Shown here: positions 4,769 to 6,211 of the stretch, one piece after another
How positions within the stretch are numbered: the first letter of the stretch is position 1
Layout of the letters: every line of letters begins with the position of its first letter
Assembly (NCBI GenBank): GCA_005774595.1
Contig: VAUM01000100.1
Location: 1 to 6,211 of the forward strand
Direction of reading: 5' to 3'
From: Actinomycetota bacterium
GTDB lineage: Bacteria > Actinomycetota > Coriobacteriia > Anaerosomatales > D1FN1-002
DNA: 6,211 bases
Notes under the pieces: generated by a model
The model's database searches: none
What the model was told of the DNA's origin: nothing
What the model saw: the letters and a program-made list of their open reading frames with translations, nothing else
Made by a program: the position numbers and the translations under genes

Positions 4769-6211
4769 TACGGCGCCTGCTCGCCCGTCCCGCTCGGCAC
4801 GGAGCTCTCACCGGTCACGGCGCCGGTCTCGGGCTCGCCGCCCGGCTCACCCGATGTCGACGGCGCCGGCGGCGCGGCCTCGTGGCAGGTGTCGCACGTG
4901 GCCGTCCCGTCCGGCTGGCCGGGGTTCGGATTGTGCACGTTGAACGAGTCGATCGTCTCGTACGAGCCCCCGTGGCACTGTGTGCAGGCCCGCGCGTCCG
5001 CCTCGGTGTGCGACTCGTGCTCGGGCAGGCGCAGGACGCCCTCGAACGACACGCGGTCGACGCCCTCCACACGGGCGCCCGCCTCGACCGGCGCCATGGC
5101 GCTGCCGTCCCAGCCCGCGCCCGTGTCCGAGGTCGTGTGGCACGACAGGCAGAAGTTGCGCACGTCGTGCGGGGTCGCGCCGGCGCCCATGACGATCTCG
5201 CCCGGAACGTCGCCGACCACGATCGGCGTGTTCGGGCCGGTCGCGGTGAGCACCTCGAGACCGAACGCGGAAGCGCCGGAGCCGTGGGGGTTGTGGCAGT
5301 CGTAGCACGGCAGAGGCGACCCGAACGGCATGGCCGCGCCCTCCGTGATGATCCGGTGGCCGGCGTTGCGGCTGCCGGACGTCACGTAGCGCTTGATGTC
5401 GATCGGCAAGGTGGCGAGGTACGAAGGACGCGTGCCGCCGTGGCAGATGAAGCACAGCGCCGCGTACGCGCCGGTCTGCTGGTCGTCGACGAGCGTGCTC
5501 GCGTCGGTCGGCCGGTACACGGCTCGCAGGCCGTCGTAGCGCGAGACGCCGCGGTGCGCCGCATGGCAGAACAGGCAGTCGCCCTGCGCGAGGCCGAACT
5601 CCGTCGACGACGGGATGGCCGCGTGCTCGTTGGCGCCCGGGTCGCGGTAGACCGCCGGGCCCGGGAACGAACCGAACAGCGGATACCCCTGGCCGTCGCG
5701 GGTGGCGACGGCGCGCGCCGGGTACGGGGCGCGGTACTTCTGCACGTACCAGCTGCCCTGGGCGTCGTGGCACGCAAGACACCAGCCGTTGGCGCCCGGA
5801 TCGACGGTCACCGTGCCGATGACATCCCCGGTGATGACCTTCGGCCGCAGCGCCGACTGCGACGCCGCGTTCGCGTGCAGGTGGTGACAGTCGCCGCAGG
5901 TGTTCGTGAGGTCCGTCCCGGTGGCGGCGATCGCACCCTCCACCGTGTGCCCGCTGACCAGCCCGAACGAGTCCGAGGGCCCGGACGCCACGTTCGCCAG
6001 CGCGCCGGAGCCGTCGTGGCACCGGAGGCACGCCCCCGCCTCGCCGGCCCTGACCTCGTCCCCGCGCAGCATCGAGGAGGTGGTGTCGGCGCTGTGCGGC
6101 AGGTGGCACACGCGGCAGTACGACGTGGCACCTTGGCCGGTCTTCACGCCGTAGTGCGGCGAGATCGACCACTCGACGGTGAGCGTGTCGGTCACGGCGG
6201 ACGGCAGCGAC
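4768..6211 (-). CDS. Decaheme (or larger) c-type cytochrome, doubled-CxxCH type, 5' end outside the window
   Basis: The frame is open through the right edge, so the N-terminus is missing. Counting from the in-frame GTG at 6195, ten CxxCH heme-attachment motifs start at residues 27, 56, 100, 139, 207, 248, 297, 349, 404 and 434. Several are followed by a nearby second histidine (CHLPH, CHHLH, CHAAH, CHNPHG), the pattern of cytochrome c3-like/doubled-CxxCH proteins. At least 13 further histidines are present, enough for bis-His ligation of all ten hemes. The last 35 residues are a Pro/Gly/Ser/Glu/Thr-rich tail without a membrane segment. Heme attachment by cytochrome c maturation happens outside the cytoplasmic membrane, so a signal peptide must lie upstream. 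GTG 6195 is therefore unlikely to be the real start, since the residues after it are hydrophilic. The residues LPSA just before it could be the end of a signal peptide. The likely role is electron transfer from the quinone pool to a periplasmic or extracellular acceptor. No substrate-binding motif identifies a specific reductase. Confidence 0.93.
   Translation of the reverse strand, partial: SLPSAVTDTLTVEWSISPHYGVKTGQGATSYCRVCHLPHSADTTSSMLRGDEVRAGEAGACLRCHDGSGALANVASGPSDSFGLVSGHTVEGAIAATGTDLTNTCGDCHHLHANAASQSALRPKVITGDVIGTVTVDPGANGWCLACHDAQGSWYVQKYRAPYPARAVATRDGQGYPLFGSFPGPAVYRDPGANEHAAIPSSTEFGLAQGDCLFCHAAHRGVSRYDGLRAVYRPTDASTLVDDQQTGAYAALCFICHGGTRPSYLATLPIDIKRYVTSGSRNAGHRIITEGAAMPFGSPLPCYDCHNPHGSGASAFGLEVLTATGPNTPIVVGDVPGEIVMGAGATPHDVRNFCLSCHTTSDTGAGWDGSAMAPVEAGARVEGVDRVSFEGVLRLPEHESHTEADARACTQCHGGSYETIDSFNVHNPNPGQPDGTATCDTCHEAAPPAPSTSGEPGGEPETGAVTGESSVPSGTGEQAP

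Noticed and set aside
4847..6172. A 441-codon minus-strand frame overlapping the cytochrome
   Set aside because: It is an Arg/Ala/Pro-rich out-of-frame reading of the cytochrome region; the competing frame has ten CxxCH motifs.
6193..6195. GTG as the true start of the cytochrome
   Set aside because: No signal peptide follows it, although a c-type cytochrome must be exported, and the frame stays open to the window edge. The real start is most likely upstream.

Overview
The window is about 70% G+C by eye, and every gene I can support is on the minus strand, so transcription runs from the right edge (6211) towards position 1. I see six protein-coding genes, two of them cut by the window edges. 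I found no RNA genes, mobile elements or CRISPR arrays. The likely source is a high-GC anaerobe with a menaquinone-based respiratory chain. The mix of a multiheme cytochrome c, a menaquinone methyltransferase, a probable futalosine-route deaminase and an RseC-like protein would suit a respiratory actinobacterium of the Coriobacteriia/OPB41 (Anaerosomatales) type. That placement is an inference, and a deltaproteobacterial-type source is not excluded.

Right part (4229-6211). A decaheme c-type cytochrome, missing its N-terminus, carries ten CxxCH motifs and a Pro/Gly/Ser/Glu-rich tail. Its TAG stop shares one base with the GTG start of a 179-residue protein with a single membrane segment. The two look like an exported electron-transfer unit, probably translationally coupled. 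A 156-bp gap (4073-4228) follows. It holds a 10-bp perfect palindrome and a 7-bp-stem hairpin, and is the most plausible place for a promoter or transcript boundary.

Middle and left part (1-4072). First comes a cobalamin-binding-fold/radical SAM protein of 594 residues. Its TAG stop is followed directly, in the same frame, by the ATG of a UbiE/MenG menaquinone methyltransferase with its own strong ribosome binding site. After 75 bp comes a metal-dependent amidohydrolase of the ATZ/TRZ-deaminase type, probably related to aminodeoxyfutalosine deaminase (MqnX). It has Gly where the family's HxAE motif has Glu. Seven bases later starts an RseC/MucC-like protein, truncated at the left edge.

Together the genes read as a respiratory neighbourhood. 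There is quinone synthesis or modification (UbiE, possibly the amidohydrolase and the radical SAM enzyme), an exported multiheme cytochrome that could accept electrons from the quinone pool, and an RseC-like protein of the kind often found beside Rnf electron-transport genes. The points most worth following up are the B12/radical SAM enzyme coupled to UbiE, the missing catalytic-motif glutamate in the deaminase, and the decaheme cytochrome with its small membrane partner.
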